A DNA stretch of 64,000 nt from Pseudomonadaceae bacterium (GCA_024743175.1 JANSXA010000006.1:299400-363399), one strand, 5' to 3'. Positions 9,272 through 18,997 are shown, counted from the stretch's first letter. Made by a program: numbers and translations. Notes: a model not told the origin generated them from the letters alone.

Positions 9272-10001
9272 ATTGATGCCTCTCTTAGTTAGCGCGGTGC
9301 TGGCGAGTTTAGTTGGCGCAGCTTATGCACAACTTACCTTTGAACCCTCCGATGTGGTGAAGGCGCAAGTGGCAGAAACCGTTAGTGATCAAGTTGATGT
9401 CGCAGCCGAAGTTCAGTCAGCACTTGATGCGCTCATGGATCGGGTTAAAAGCCCGGAGTGGGTGGCGCAGCAGAGCCGCCTGAAACGTGAAATTGGTGCT
9501 CTGATGGGCGCCGAGATCGTCGACGAGCCGGAAGAAGATGCGCCGTACGTGACAGAAGACCGCTTGGTTGTCTTTGTGTCGTCATCGATGCCACTCAACA
9601 CGTTACGCAATTATGCGAAAGACCTGGATGAGATAAATGGCCTAATGGTCATGCGCGGCATGGTTGGCGGCATGAAAAGCATGGGCCCGACGCTTGCGCA
9701 CATCAGCAAGGTGCTACGCATAGACCCGAACTGTACGGGTGGCCACTGCCCGATGCGAACGACGAACTTTGTGATCGACCCTGTGCTTTTTCGGGAAAAC
9801 GGTATTGCCCAAGTGCCGGCGGCTGTTTTTGTCGAAGACATGCCGTTGGAACCCTACTGCGAACGCTTCGAAGCCGGCTCGATCCCCGCAAAAGCACGCT
9901 ATGTCGTGTACGGCGATGTCTCGGCACGGCACATGGCAACAGAGCTTTTTCGTATGTCGAAGAGTAAACCGCTAGAGCGACTTATCGAGGCAATGAAATG
10001 A
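9261..10001 (+). CDS. trbC: TrbC, F-type periplasmic pilus-assembly protein
   Basis: A 246-aa protein with a signal peptide (cleavage after AYA, about residue 23), a helical charged region, and a thioredoxin-fold-like domain beginning with LVVFVSSSMPLNTL, the signature of F-type TrbC. NFVIDP and AQVPAAV segments further on also fit. TrbC partners TraW in pilus assembly. It overlaps traU by 11 bases. A 12-codon open frame starts inside its stop (9998) and ends just before the next gene; I regard this as leader sequence rather than a gene. Confidence 0.88.
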   Translation: MNTRLMPLLVSAVLASLVGAAYAQLTFEPSDVVKAQVAETVSDQVDVAAEVQSALDALMDRVKSPEWVAQQSRLKREIGALMGAEIVDEPEEDAPYVTEDRLVVFVSSSMPLNTLRNYAKDLDEINGLMVMRGMVGGMKSMGPTLAHISKVLRIDPNCTGGHCPMRTTNFVIDPVLFRENGIAQVPAAVFVEDMPLEPYCERFEAGSIPAKARYVVYGDVSARHMATELFRMSKSKPLERLIEAMK

Positions 10002-10035
10002 AGACGACCCGTGTATCAGATCGGAGGCCGCTGTG

Positions 10036-10548
10036 ATGTTAGGGGGCCTCGTACAACGGATGCTCACACCCGCCACGATCGAGTGGCGCACGTTTGGTTG
10101 GAAACTGGGAATAGTAGCTCTAGGGTGTCTCGCAATCTTTTATGCAGAGCGTCATATCTTAGTCACTGTTTCTGCGTCGGTTGATGAGCGAATCTTTTGG
10201 CGAACAAGCGCACAACCGGACAAAGGGGACTACGCCACATTCCTATTCAGCCACCCGTTGGCCGGAGAAGAACCGGTTCGATTGACAAAGCGCCTCGTCT
10301 GCTGGGAGGGCGATTTGCTGACAATCGATGGCCGCCAACACTATTGTAACGGCCAGCCCCTTGGCCTGGCCAAAGAAATTGGCCTCAATGGGCAGCCCCT
10401 ACCGCTTTTCATTTTCAATGACCGTGTACCACCCGGGAAGGCCTTTGCGTTTGGTGTTCACGCAGACTCTTTCGACAGCCGGTACTGGGGACTCATTGAC
10501 GTCGCATCGACAGAACGATTGGTCCCGCTATATGGATCCGGAGGATGA
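10036..10548 (+). CDS. TrhF/TraF-like S26 signal peptidase
   Basis: A 170-aa inner-membrane protein (membrane helix about residues 22-38) related to conjugative S26 peptidases that mature or cyclise pilin. The C-terminal signature is clear: CNGQPLG, a VPPG turn and DSFDSRYWG. The probable base is Lys in TKRLVCWEGD. The probable nucleophile is the Ser in SASVDERIFW, where most relatives have S-(M/L)-P, so the catalytic neighbourhood is altered. I chose ATG at 10036, which has GGAGG about 9 bases upstream, over the GTG one codon earlier. The gene stops 7 bases before traF. Confidence 0.75.
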   Translation: MLGGLVQRMLTPATIEWRTFGWKLGIVALGCLAIFYAERHILVTVSASVDERIFWRTSAQPDKGDYATFLFSHPLAGEEPVRLTKRLVCWEGDLLTIDGRQHYCNGQPLGLAKEIGLNGQPLPLFIFNDRVPPGKAFAFGVHADSFDSRYWGLIDVASTERLVPLYGSGG

Positions 10549-10555
10549 CGTCGCT

Positions 10556-11407
10556 ATGAAACCAGGTATTTCCATGATTCCAATTCGCACTTTAACCGGT
10601 GTTGCGATACTGGGGACGTTTCTTGGGACGTCAGTTTCTCTTGCGTACGCTGAGACCGCAGGTGACACGGAGAAGAAAGGCTTCTGGTGGTACGAAGAAA
10701 AACCGACGGAAGAAGAAGAGGAGGCCCTGGCGCAGTATGAACTGCCTGCGCTGCCCTCAATGCAAGTACTGGCCGAGATGCATCCGTTAGAGATTAAGAA
10801 GGAACTGGAGGATCGGAAGGTCTACGCAGTCTGGAAGCAAACGCCCGACGCGGTCCTTGATTACTACAAAGTGCAGGACGTCGTCCGGCGCCATGCACTT
10901 GCGTTTACTGCCCTCACAAAATACGTGATGCTTAAGAACCCAGAGCTCAATGCGCGCTCCGCATTCGCGTCATCCGGCGCCGGTCGAGATATTGAGACCC
11001 AGGTGCGTGGTGATCGCATAGAGCGATCTCTGAGTGGCTCACGCAACGACTATGCATTGATTATGTTCTCGTCGCCCGAATGTCCGTACTGCACGAGTCA
11101 GATTAATGTTCTGAAGTACTTTGCCGACCGGCACCACTGGGTGGTTGATGACGTCGACATTACCCGGGATCACGCCTTACAGGCACGATTCAACATCACG
11201 ACCACGCCAATGACCATCCTCATTGAACGCGGCTCTGAGCGTTGGATGCCGATCGCGATTGGCCTTGAATCAGTTGTAGCGATCGAAGACAACACCTATC
11301 GAGCTGTACGGTTACTCAAAGGCGAGATTACGGAAAAACAATTTTTCACGACGGAATACCAGGATGGCGGCTTCGCCGATACCGTGGTGCCGAAAGAGGA
11401 TCAATGA
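10556..11407 (+). CDS. traF: TraF, periplasmic thioredoxin-like conjugation protein
   Basis: A 283-aa protein. The frame is open further upstream, but ATG at 10556 is preferred: it follows GGAGG and begins a good signal peptide (cleavage near AYA, residue 32). An acidic stretch (about 48-57) leads into helices and a C-terminal thioredoxin domain with the redox pair CPYC (Cys176, Cys179) and a cis-proline loop TTTPM near residue 220. TraF helps fold disulfide-rich Tra proteins; TraN, TraU and TraH in this operon are rich in cysteines. It overlaps traH by 4 bases (ATGA). Confidence 0.9.
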   Translation: MKPGISMIPIRTLTGVAILGTFLGTSVSLAYAETAGDTEKKGFWWYEEKPTEEEEEALAQYELPALPSMQVLAEMHPLEIKKELEDRKVYAVWKQTPDAVLDYYKVQDVVRRHALAFTALTKYVMLKNPELNARSAFASSGAGRDIETQVRGDRIERSLSGSRNDYALIMFSSPECPYCTSQINVLKYFADRHHWVVDDVDITRDHALQARFNITTTPMTILIERGSERWMPIAIGLESVVAIEDNTYRAVRLLKGEITEKQFFTTEYQDGGFADTVVPKEDQ

Positions 11408-12789
11408 AACAGCAAGTACTTAGAACAATAGCGTTGGTCACGTTGTTTGCGGCCGGATCCGCGCAGGCGGGCTGGACAGACGACTGGTTTAACAACGCAG
11501 TCGTGACGGGCAGTAGCAGTTATCAAAACCAGCAACGTGGCTTTTATTCCGCCGGCGGTTTTCAGGGGCGATTGAATATGGCCGTTGATCACCCAATTAC
11601 AGTGACGTTGCCAAAGCTAAAAAGTGGCTGCGGGGGCGTGGATCTGTTTCTTGGCGGTATGTCATTTCTCGATGCTGATTACCTCGTCCAAAAATTTCAA
11701 AACATCATTCAAGCGGCCCCGGCGCTGGCATTCGATATCGCGTTAAAGGTCATGGCGAAAGAGCTCTCTGACTCGATGTCAAAGCTGGAAGGTGCAACCA
11801 ACTGGCTGAACAACCTGCAGCTGGACGACTGTGCGATTTCCAACCGTGTCGTAACGGCCGTCGCGGAAGACGATCCTGATGTGCTTGGTGCGCTCTGGAA
11901 TGAAATTACGTCCGGGGAAAGCCTGAGCCAATCAATAAACAAGTCGTATGACCAAGCCCAGCAAGACATTCAAGCCGGCAACAACAATCCGATCGTGGAT
12001 CTCAAAACGCAGATCTTGGAGTGCCCGGCAGACTTTCGGTCCATCTTCGGCAGCGGATCAATTATAGAAAATGCAGCCACCCTATTCGGGATTCCTGGCA
12101 GTGCGGACATCATGCGCGGATACATTGGCGATGTGGTTGTCCGCGCGGATGCGGCGGATCTGATACCGGTGGCTACACGTATAGAGGGTTGTCCCACCAA
12201 CGATCAGATTGGCATTGATGACATGTTAGACGGCACGGCACAAGCCAAGTTGGTGGACGGAACGTGTGTAGATGACAACGCGGAATCAATTCAAGTGATT
12301 GTTGGAGATAGGTTGACGGACATTGCTAACAATATGGCCGCAAAAGCACCCCTAACGGCGGCGCAGGTAACGTTTATTGAGCACTCGCCCATTCCAATTT
12401 ACTCAATCCTCCGCAAAGCGATTGCACAGCAGAACACACCCATGACGATCGCGGTGATGACAGATGTGGTAGCAACCGCTTATGCGTACAAGATATTCGA
12501 CGATCTCTATCGCAATACCAACTATCTCTTCCAGAAGATCGATGCGATTGCGACGATGCCGGGCGTTGATGGTGCGGCGGTCGGCAATCAATGCAACGTT
12601 CGAGTCTTTCAGAAAGGTCTCAGCGAATTTGGTCGCTTGCAGGAATCAGTCCGCGAGGTCCGGCAAGGCGTGTCGCGAAGCTACGTACGAAAAGTGCAAG
12701 AGAACCTTGCTCATTGGCAGTTCGCGCAACTTCATGAGCAACAGGAGCACGATCTTCGAAGAAAAGCAGCGCTTGAGGCGACCAACTGA
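11404..12789 (+). CDS. traH: TraH, periplasmic/outer-membrane pilus-assembly protein
   Basis: A 461-aa exported protein with a signal peptide ending at AQA (about residue 23). Family features include the GCGGVDLFLGGMSF segment near residue 75, a cysteine-containing helical centre and a C-terminal coiled-coil-like, charged region (about 410-461). TraH is needed for F pilus extension and acts with TraF, TraW, TraU and TrbC. The length equals F TraH (458 aa). It overlaps the traF stop, and a 22-base gap separates it from traG. Confidence 0.92.
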   Translation: MKQQVLRTIALVTLFAAGSAQAGWTDDWFNNAVVTGSSSYQNQQRGFYSAGGFQGRLNMAVDHPITVTLPKLKSGCGGVDLFLGGMSFLDADYLVQKFQNIIQAAPALAFDIALKVMAKELSDSMSKLEGATNWLNNLQLDDCAISNRVVTAVAEDDPDVLGALWNEITSGESLSQSINKSYDQAQQDIQAGNNNPIVDLKTQILECPADFRSIFGSGSIIENAATLFGIPGSADIMRGYIGDVVVRADAADLIPVATRIEGCPTNDQIGIDDMLDGTAQAKLVDGTCVDDNAESIQVIVGDRLTDIANNMAAKAPLTAAQVTFIEHSPIPIYSILRKAIAQQNTPMTIAVMTDVVATAYAYKIFDDLYRNTNYLFQKIDAIATMPGVDGAAVGNQCNVRVFQKGLSEFGRLQESVREVRQGVSRSYVRKVQENLAHWQFAQLHEQQEHDLRRKAALEATN

Positions 12790-12811
12790 TTTCGGAGTAG
12801 GTGCCCAGAAA

Positions 12812-15800
12812 ATGAAGATTTTGGCTATTCGTTTTAAGCAGTTATCAGCACTGCTGGTCGCACTAATGCCGGCAAGCGCGTTCGCGTTGGATCTGGACTA
12901 TTACACGTACAACGGCTTTGATCAGACGGTTGCTGCGTTCCAACGTCTCGCTCTGGTCTTTGGCGACAACGAATACCTCTATCTCATCGCCATCGCGATA
13001 ATCCTTGGCATTGTATTTGCGGCCATGGCGTCCGGGGTGAAAGCGTTGGCCAACAACGCCAGTGGCAGCACCTGGTCGTGGGCTTTTATGACGTTAATCG
13101 GGGTGCTTATCTTTCGTGGCTTGGTCATTCCTGCGGGGACAATGCATGTCTACGACCCGGTTAGGAATGCCTATCAGCCCGTAGGCGGTGTCCCAGACTT
13201 GGTTATATTTGTCGCTGGCACGATGAACAAGGTTGAGCGAATCGTCGTCGAATTAGTCGACAACAACGGTGCGTTCCCGTACGCAGACAGCGCAGGCGGA
13301 ATTAACTTTCAAATGCTGCTGAACGCCATGAATGATTACAACGGTGGATTTTCCGACTACTACTTAAACAAATCGATTAGGCGTTACTACACTGATTGTT
13401 CACAAATGGCGTTGATTCAACCGGCCTATAACTTTGATCTGAACCAATTACGCAGCGGAACCAGCAATCTATTTAGGCTGTTGCAGGAACTGCGCAGTCC
13501 GGCTGACTTCACCGAATTTTATGATGTCGCAAACAAGGGCGGCGTTGCGGTGAGTTGTGAGGATAACTGGAACAATAACCTTCAACCCCAACTGAACCAA
13601 GCCGCACTCTATGCGCCGATGCTGAATACCGTTTGTCAAAAATCAGGTTTCAACCCAGGGGATGCGGCCCAACTTGCGCGATGCCAGGCGATCCTGTCGG
13701 ATCAAAACCTTTCAATCTACAACACGGCTGGCGACCATATTCACTTTCTGAGAAACGCCGCGTTGGCGACAGCGATTGCCTCAGCGCTGCAAGATCAAAA
13801 CCCGGACGTCGGATTACGCGCGTTAACTAATCGGGCTGTGCTCACAGAAGGCATTGGCATTGCGCAGTCAGCCAATGAATGGCTCCCCACGGTTCGCGCC
13901 ACGGTTACTGCCATCGTTCTCGGCCTGTTCCCATTGTTGGTTGTGTTCTTGGTGACGCCGCTCGCCCCAAAATCGCTTTTGGCCATGCTCGGACTGCTGT
14001 CTTGGCTGACATTTTGGGGAATTTCAGATGCCGTCATGCATCGGGGGGCAATGGACCAGGCGCTCGTGGCTGTTGAAGAGATCCAGCGCCACAACATGGG
14101 ATTGACGGCCATGATGTTGACGCCCGAGGTGTCAACAAAGGCGCTTGCCATTTTTGGTCAAGCCCGCGGTATGGGGATAACCATTGCGTCATTGCTTGCG
14201 GCGGTTCTCGTAGGATTCTCAGGTTACGCGCTCTCGCAAGTGGCACACAGCTTCCAGAGCCGGGTTGAAGGCGCGGGTTCGAGCGCGGCGGACAAATCCG
14301 TGACACCGGAGGGACAAGGGACATCGTTGCAAGCGGCTTCAGCCGGTTACGCGAACGCGTTGAATATGGGGTCACTCGGATTCGAAAGCCACGCCACCGC
14401 ATCCGCTTTTGCTAGCGGGTCGGGGCTAAGTGCATCGCAACAGTATCTGGAGGCCACGTCTTCGATGGGTATGTCGCACGGCAATGCCATTCGGGCGAAG
14501 GGCGCGACAAGTGCGGGTTCTGACTTTGGTGGCCTGCTGGCACATCAAGGCAACGTCTCAAAAGGTGGCGGTGACCCGATGTCGTCAGGCGATATTTTTT
14601 CTGTTGCGAGTGAGGTCACTAACCTGGAACAAGCCCAAAGGTTTGGTGAGGCGCGAGGTAAAGTAGACGGCATGCGCAGTATGGGTTTCGACAATGCAAA
14701 TGACTTTGGCCATTTCGTGAGTACCTACCAAACACTCATGTCGGCTGGTGAATCCAGAACACACGCGTCCAATATCGAATCGTTCAAGGATATCCATGCG
14801 CAACGGACCGGTCAGACGCTGAGCGACGGCGACGCGGCGCAAGCTTATTCAGAAATGCGTTTGGCCAGTATCACTGGCGATGTCAACGCATTCAATGGAG
14901 ATGCGGACCGCGCAGTCGACTTCATGACCAACAATCGACATCTGGCGGATCATCATCTTGCTGGGATTATGGGTGGCGCCCATGCGATGGGTGTGGATCC
15001 TGGACAATTAGCGGAGTCCGGCGGGAAAATGCAGGCCGCGATGCAAAGCGCGAATATGTCGCAGCTGGCGGACATGACGGTCGGTGAGGTCGCATCTGGT
15101 GCATATGCGAATCAAGTGATGTCGACACAAAGTGGCTTGGCACTAGCGGAGGTGATGTCGGAACCAGGCTTCATGGCGGGCACTGCCGGCCTTGCGCAAA
15201 ATGAAACCCTTGTTCGATATGCGAATTCCGAACAACTCGAGAATCTTTCCGACGCGTCCGGCATACCGATTGAACAACTCGCGATGGCGCAGGCCGGTGC
15301 AAACCGAAGCTTTGGCTATGATGCCGATAATGTGGACGGGCTGATACGGGGCGGCGTGATGACGGGTGACCAGGCTGCCGTTGTGGGTTCTGGTGGGGTA
15401 GCCACGGTTTCTCTGGATTCGGACGGAGAGGTGATGGTGAGCAGTGTAAGAGCCGGCCGCTCGGCCGCGGTCGACAATTCAACACGTGTCGATCAAAGTT
15501 TTAGCGCGGGTGGCGCGTTTGGTGCTTCGGCGTTGTTAACAAACCCCGAGAATGAGGATCAACTGGAACAAGTCCTTCGTGCCACCGACGGCGACGCGGT
15601 GGCAAGAGACGCCTTGAAGATGGATATGGCGTCGTTTATCGGCCGCGTTCAAAGTTCGGGGGTGACGCTATCGCAGTCTGCGGGCGCTGAGGCCCACGCC
15701 AGTTATAGCGTACCAGGGGCTGCTGAGTTCCTGACGGGGCTAGACGCTGGCGTTAAAGGTTCCGTTTCTGGGAGAGCAGCAGACTCAACCACTTACGATG

Positions 15801-16126
15801 TCAATTACGCAGCTGTCGATCAGGTTTTCGATCAGTCCTATGCAGCAGCAAAGGCGGACGTCCAATCAATCGCCAGTGAACTGGTTGCGAGCGGACAAGC
15901 GGTGACGGCCGAAGATCGGGAGGACATTCTATTTGATCGGTTCGCCTCACACCTAAACAACGATATGGGGGCGTTGGTGACCAACCTTAAGGCCAATCAA
16001 TCTGACGCGATGGTCATAGCTGAGGACATGGAGGAAGTGCCGAGCCAAGAAGACGGGGTTAGTGAAGTAGACTTCCAGACGGTGCTCCGGAAAAGCCCAA
16101 CAACGAGTGGGCCGCCGAAGTTATGA
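12812..16126 (+). CDS. traG: TraG, mating-pair stabilisation / entry-exclusion receptor
   Basis: A 1104-aa inner-membrane protein. The frame is open back to 12482 inside traH, but ATG at 12812 gives a signal-like start and the usual TraG N-terminus (LDLDYYTYNGFDQTVAAF). Membrane segments occur at about residues 53-75, 83-105, 365-390, 395-415 and 450-470. After about residue 490 comes a long hydrophilic, Ala/Ser/Gly-rich periplasmic region. In F, the N-domain supports pilus assembly and the C-domain stabilises mating pairs and meets TraS for exclusion. No TraS-like gene is obvious next to it, although the small membrane protein at 16.7 kb might serve. Confidence 0.9.
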   Translation: MKILAIRFKQLSALLVALMPASAFALDLDYYTYNGFDQTVAAFQRLALVFGDNEYLYLIAIAIILGIVFAAMASGVKALANNASGSTWSWAFMTLIGVLIFRGLVIPAGTMHVYDPVRNAYQPVGGVPDLVIFVAGTMNKVERIVVELVDNNGAFPYADSAGGINFQMLLNAMNDYNGGFSDYYLNKSIRRYYTDCSQMALIQPAYNFDLNQLRSGTSNLFRLLQELRSPADFTEFYDVANKGGVAVSCEDNWNNNLQPQLNQAALYAPMLNTVCQKSGFNPGDAAQLARCQAILSDQNLSIYNTAGDHIHFLRNAALATAIASALQDQNPDVGLRALTNRAVLTEGIGIAQSANEWLPTVRATVTAIVLGLFPLLVVFLVTPLAPKSLLAMLGLLSWLTFWGISDAVMHRGAMDQALVAVEEIQRHNMGLTAMMLTPEVSTKALAIFGQARGMGITIASLLAAVLVGFSGYALSQVAHSFQSRVEGAGSSAADKSVTPEGQGTSLQAASAGYANALNMGSLGFESHATASAFASGSGLSASQQYLEATSSMGMSHGNAIRAKGATSAGSDFGGLLAHQGNVSKGGGDPMSSGDIFSVASEVTNLEQAQRFGEARGKVDGMRSMGFDNANDFGHFVSTYQTLMSAGESRTHASNIESFKDIHAQRTGQTLSDGDAAQAYSEMRLASITGDVNAFNGDADRAVDFMTNNRHLADHHLAGIMGGAHAMGVDPGQLAESGGKMQAAMQSANMSQLADMTVGEVASGAYANQVMSTQSGLALAEVMSEPGFMAGTAGLAQNETLVRYANSEQLENLSDASGIPIEQLAMAQAGANRSFGYDADNVDGLIRGGVMTGDQAAVVGSGGVATVSLDSDGEVMVSSVRAGRSAAVDNSTRVDQSFSAGGAFGASALLTNPENEDQLEQVLRATDGDAVARDALKMDMASFIGRVQSSGVTLSQSAGAEAHASYSVPGAAEFLTGLDAGVKGSVSGRAADSTTYDVNYAAVDQVFDQSYAAAKADVQSIASELVASGQAVTAEDREDILFDRFASHLNNDMGALVTNLKANQSDAMVIAEDMEEVPSQEDGVSEVDFQTVLRKSPTTSGPPKL

Positions 16127-16668
16127 CCACTCGGGCAATGGCATGGGTTCTCCTGGCGACTTGCCTGGCCGTTTTTGTGGCGAATCCAGTTCGTGCAGAT
16201 AACTTTCCGCACTACGAATGCTTCGTAAAAGCGAGTCAACGGTACCAGGTTGATGTCAAGCTTTTGCTGGCGATCGCCGCAGTTGAAAGCCAATTCGATA
16301 TGACCGCCACAAACCTCAACCGCAATGGCAGCACCGATTATGGAGTCATGATGATCAACAGCCATTGGGAACCGAAACTAGAGAAGCTGGGTATAGCGTG
16401 GTCGGAAGTACAAACGTCACATTGCCTCAATATCCACGTGGGCGCATGGGTGCTTGCTAGCAATTTCGCGCGCGTTGGCATCAATTGGTACGCCGTGGGC
16501 GCCTATAACGCGGGTTTTGGAAGCTCAGAGCGGACACGAAATAATCGACTTCGTTACGCGGCCAAAGTGCACAATGCACTGACCACGATTGAGAGCCAAA
16601 ATCCTGAGCTGAATTCGGCAACGGCGGATTCGAAGGTAGATCACAATTTCCCTGTGGCTAGTGAATAA
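16123..16668 (+). CDS. Conjugative lytic transglycosylase (VirB1/Orf169-like)
   Basis: A 181-aa exported enzyme (signal peptide to about residue 25, ending VRA) with an SLT fold. The catalytic Glu is Glu55 in AAVESQFD, followed by the family's YGVMMIN segment and, later, GAYNAGFG. It opens gaps in peptidoglycan so the secretion channel can pass. It overlaps the traG stop by 4 bases and is the last gene of the transfer operon. Confidence 0.9.
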   Translation: MTTRAMAWVLLATCLAVFVANPVRADNFPHYECFVKASQRYQVDVKLLLAIAAVESQFDMTATNLNRNGSTDYGVMMINSHWEPKLEKLGIAWSEVQTSHCLNIHVGAWVLASNFARVGINWYAVGAYNAGFGSSERTRNNRLRYAAKVHNALTTIESQNPELNSATADSKVDHNFPVASE

Positions 16669-16688
16669 TCAAGAACGAAACGGGATTA

Positions 16689-17150
16689 CTAACGGTCTGT
16701 AGTAGTGGCATCACTGTTTTCTAACAACCTCGAAAGCGGCCCCTTAGGAAGGTTTCCGGAAGCTTCGATAACATCGAGGGCGGTGTATCCGGCCTTGTAG
16801 ACACGCCAACGCGTGGAAAATGCCGCGATCAAGGCCAAACCGAGAAGCAGCCCACCATGATCTAGCACACCGTGAACTTTGACGGGAAAACCGACCGCAA
16901 AAAAGTACGCGGGAATACCCAGCGTGATGATAGCCGTTGAGAAAAAGACGAGTAGCAAAGTAATCGCGTTTCCAACCCGGAATATCATTAACTCGATGAG
17001 CACGACGATCGCGAATGTAACCAGAGCCCAATCCAGCAACGACCAGTGCGGTTGAATGTCCGTACCTATGTGGCCGTACCACCCGATCGTGACACCAGCC
17101 GACGGAATAAACAGGAACTGCACAAAATGTTTGAGTAGTAGTTTGACCAT
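16689..17150 (-). CDS. Small integral membrane protein of unknown function
   Basis: A 153-aa protein on the opposite strand from the tra operon, with four likely membrane segments (about residues 5-22, 38-55, 62-85, 98-118) and a short soluble C-terminus. I do not recognise the family. Its place directly after traG and the transglycosylase, convergent with them, would suit an entry-exclusion or plasmid membrane function, but that is only positional inference. Confidence 0.55.
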   Translation of the reverse strand: MVKLLLKHFVQFLFIPSAGVTIGWYGHIGTDIQPHWSLLDWALVTFAIVVLIELMIFRVGNAITLLLVFFSTAIITLGIPAYFFAVGFPVKVHGVLDHGGLLLGLALIAAFSTRWRVYKAGYTALDVIEASGNLPKGPLSRLLENSDATTTDR

Positions 17151-17189
17151 GATCCTACCTCACAGGGAAGAGTTCAGATTTGACATCGG

Positions 17190-17207
17190 CCCGCCTCCGA
17201 CGGCGGG
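17190..17207. other. GC-rich hairpin
   Basis: A perfect 6-bp inverted repeat, CCCGCC-N6-GGCGGG, just upstream of the membrane-protein gene. No U-run follows on either strand, so it is not a clear terminator; it may be an attenuator or operator. Confidence 0.3.
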
Positions 17208-17383
17208 TAATCTGGAACTGAGCTTGGCAAAAAGTTGCTCGATGGACAGTAGCTTGATTTTAATGGCGAAGGTAGTCTCTGAAAAATATATGATAACATA
17301 CATTTATGGAAAAATAGTACTCGACCGTAATCCTATATACATCTGAGAATGGATTAGATATCGGGAGAGAATACTAAGTAAAT

Positions 17384-17406
17384 AATATATTAATACATAT
17401 AATACT
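17384..17406. promoter_or_regulatory. AT-rich operator-like repeat, copy 1
   Basis: This carries the core TAATACATATAATA, shared with copies near 44.89, 45.32 and 47.71 kb, with ATATAT on its left, giving an imperfect palindrome. The surrounding 17.28-17.40 kb is strongly AT-rich. It sits directly ahead of the 17407 fragment, so that fragment may have been a backbone gene under the same control. Confidence 0.45.
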
Positions 17407-17742
17407 GTGCAATTTTTCCGCCGCCGACGAAATGGAGCAATGTTATGTCCGATACACCTACGACCGGATCCATTTCGGACTTTTTCGTATTGGTTTCACT
17501 CCGGAGAAGGGTTGAAACTACAGCGCCGTGATGCAGACGTTATGGAAGGCATACTGATGCGGTTGATGGAGCTCGGCGTGGTCGCCTTGCCTGTACATGT
17601 CAGCCTCGTCTGTGAATTGGATTTTGCACAATATGTCGACCAGATTATGAGAGATGAGTTTGCCAAAGCCTTCTTGAAGACATTGGAATTAAGAACAATA
17701 TTGATATCCAACTCAAAGCAGGATTTGGTTGAGATGTTTTAG
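17407..17742 (+). pseudogene. Fragment of an 'HDS-motif' protein (decayed copy 1)
   Basis: An open frame of 111 codons. Its second half (LMELGVVALPVHVSLVCELDFAQYVDQIMRDEF in outline) matches the start of the fragment at 18474 (LANRGIAVFPIHDSFLVS...). The motif resembles the HD(S/E) palm motif C of single-subunit or family A-like polymerases; here the Asp is Val (HVS), so the copy is probably dead. The first 40 residues look noncoding. I read it as a decayed remnant of a backbone gene, perhaps one for replication. The function is not established. Confidence 0.4.
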
Positions 17743-17849
17743 GCTCGGAACCAATCTACGTGATGAATATCAGAGGCGAGTTGACGCGGAATGTCTAATG
17801 GCGTCTTGGTAGTTTTGCATAATATCGAGAATGGTGCGTATTCCGGTGA

Positions 17850-18473
17850 TCGTGAACACCCGTACTGGTTCATGGTGAACACCTGAACCGACTAACGCGT
17901 TCGTTGGATAATATCAGTTTATGTGTTCATGATGGGGTCATTAATCTGCTCTCCTGTGTTGGATGACCATCGTGTTGTAAAGGGTTATCCACGGAGCATC
18001 AGCTGCCCCTACAGGCCAAGCGTATGCTCGGTGGGTAACCCGCACCAGCTTCATGATGTTGGCGCAGCGATATCGCTGCGCGCTTTGCGCATGGATTCGC
18101 CCTTGAGCGGGATCTTATGCGCGTTGTGCAGCAGTCGATCCAGGATGGCATCGGCCAGCGTCGCATCGCCGATAGCTTTGTGCCATTGATTAACAGGCAG
18201 TTGACTGGTGATGAGCGTGGACCGTGTGCCATGGCGATCTTCCATGATCTCCAACAAGTCATTACGTTGAGTCAGCGTCAGGGTTTCTAAGCCCCAGCCG
18301 TCCAACAACAGCACATCGGTTTTGGCAAGCGTAGCGATCAGTTTGGCGAACCGTCCGTCGCCGAGTGCGATATTCAAGGCCTCTAACAATCGTGAGGTGC
18401 GGAAGTAGCGCACCGACAGGCCATGACGACACGCTTGTGTGGCCAGCACACAAGCCAGATAGGTCTTGCCACC
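17850..18473 (-). mobile_element. IS21-family remnant (right end plus truncated istB)
   Basis: The region joins a truncated IstB frame to a terminal segment carrying two copies of GTGAACACC (17852 and 17875, 23 bases apart), like the multiple end repeats of IS21 elements. IstA is missing. The element stops abruptly at about 18473, inside the IstB Walker A motif, where unrelated coding sequence begins. It is therefore a deletion remnant and cannot move alone. Confidence 0.6.
18051..18473 (-). pseudogene. istB: istB, IS21 helper ATPase, 5'-truncated
   Basis: Read on the minus strand from the break, the frame starts [18 protein letters not shown], the second half of the IstB Walker A region, and continues through the Walker B-like [28 protein letters not shown] and [15 protein letters not shown], all typical of IstB. 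About the first 100 residues are lost, so ATP binding is destroyed. IstB normally assists the IstA transposase and gives target immunity. Confidence 0.8.
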
Positions 18474-18941
18474 ATGTTCGAGGAGTCGCAGTTAGCTAAA
18501 ACGATCATGCATCGTTTGGCGAACCGTGGTATCGCGGTGTTTCCGATCCACGACAGTTTTCTCGTTTCCAATCTGTATGCAGAGCAGTTGGAGGTGTGTA
18601 TGAGAGAAGTGTTTCACGAGGCCACAGGCAATGAATGTGGGTTGTCGTTTGATAGAAACAACCTGAGAATTATTGACGATAGTTGCGACGAGAATGATCT
18701 CCAGTTGCCCGTAGGGATATTTGATGAGAGTACCGCTAGCTATGAAGAGTACATAGAGCGACTACAGGATCATGTGTATGAATATTCTTTACACTACGAG
18801 TTATTAAGAAACTGGATTCCAGACCAGACCATACCGCTATTGGGAGCTGAAGATCCTTGGTATGTACGAATAAGCGAACTTGGCGAAGTCTCGGAAATTA
18901 ACGGTGTCGCGCATCGTGGGGGGTACTTTCCTTCTTTTTGA
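18474..18941 (+). pseudogene. C-terminal fragment of an 'HDS-motif' protein (copy 2)
   Basis: A 155-codon frame beginning at an ATG exactly at the IS21 junction. Residues 1-65 ([10 protein letters not shown]...GIAVFPIHDSFLVS) match the 17407 fragment, here with an intact HDS, and resemble the motif-C end of polymerase- or primase-like proteins. The remaining 90 residues are acidic and unfamiliar, ending GGYFPSF. It is probably the 3' end of a gene whose 5' part was lost through the IS21 event. An independent small gene is possible but less likely. Confidence 0.5.
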
Positions 18942-18997
18942 AGAGGCCAAATCCCTAGATATTGGTCCTTTCCATTAATAGCTAGGATAAGATAGAA

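Noticed and set aside
12482..12811. Upstream extension of traG into traH
   Set aside because: It overlaps conserved traH sequence in another frame; ATG 12812 gives the normal TraG N-terminus.
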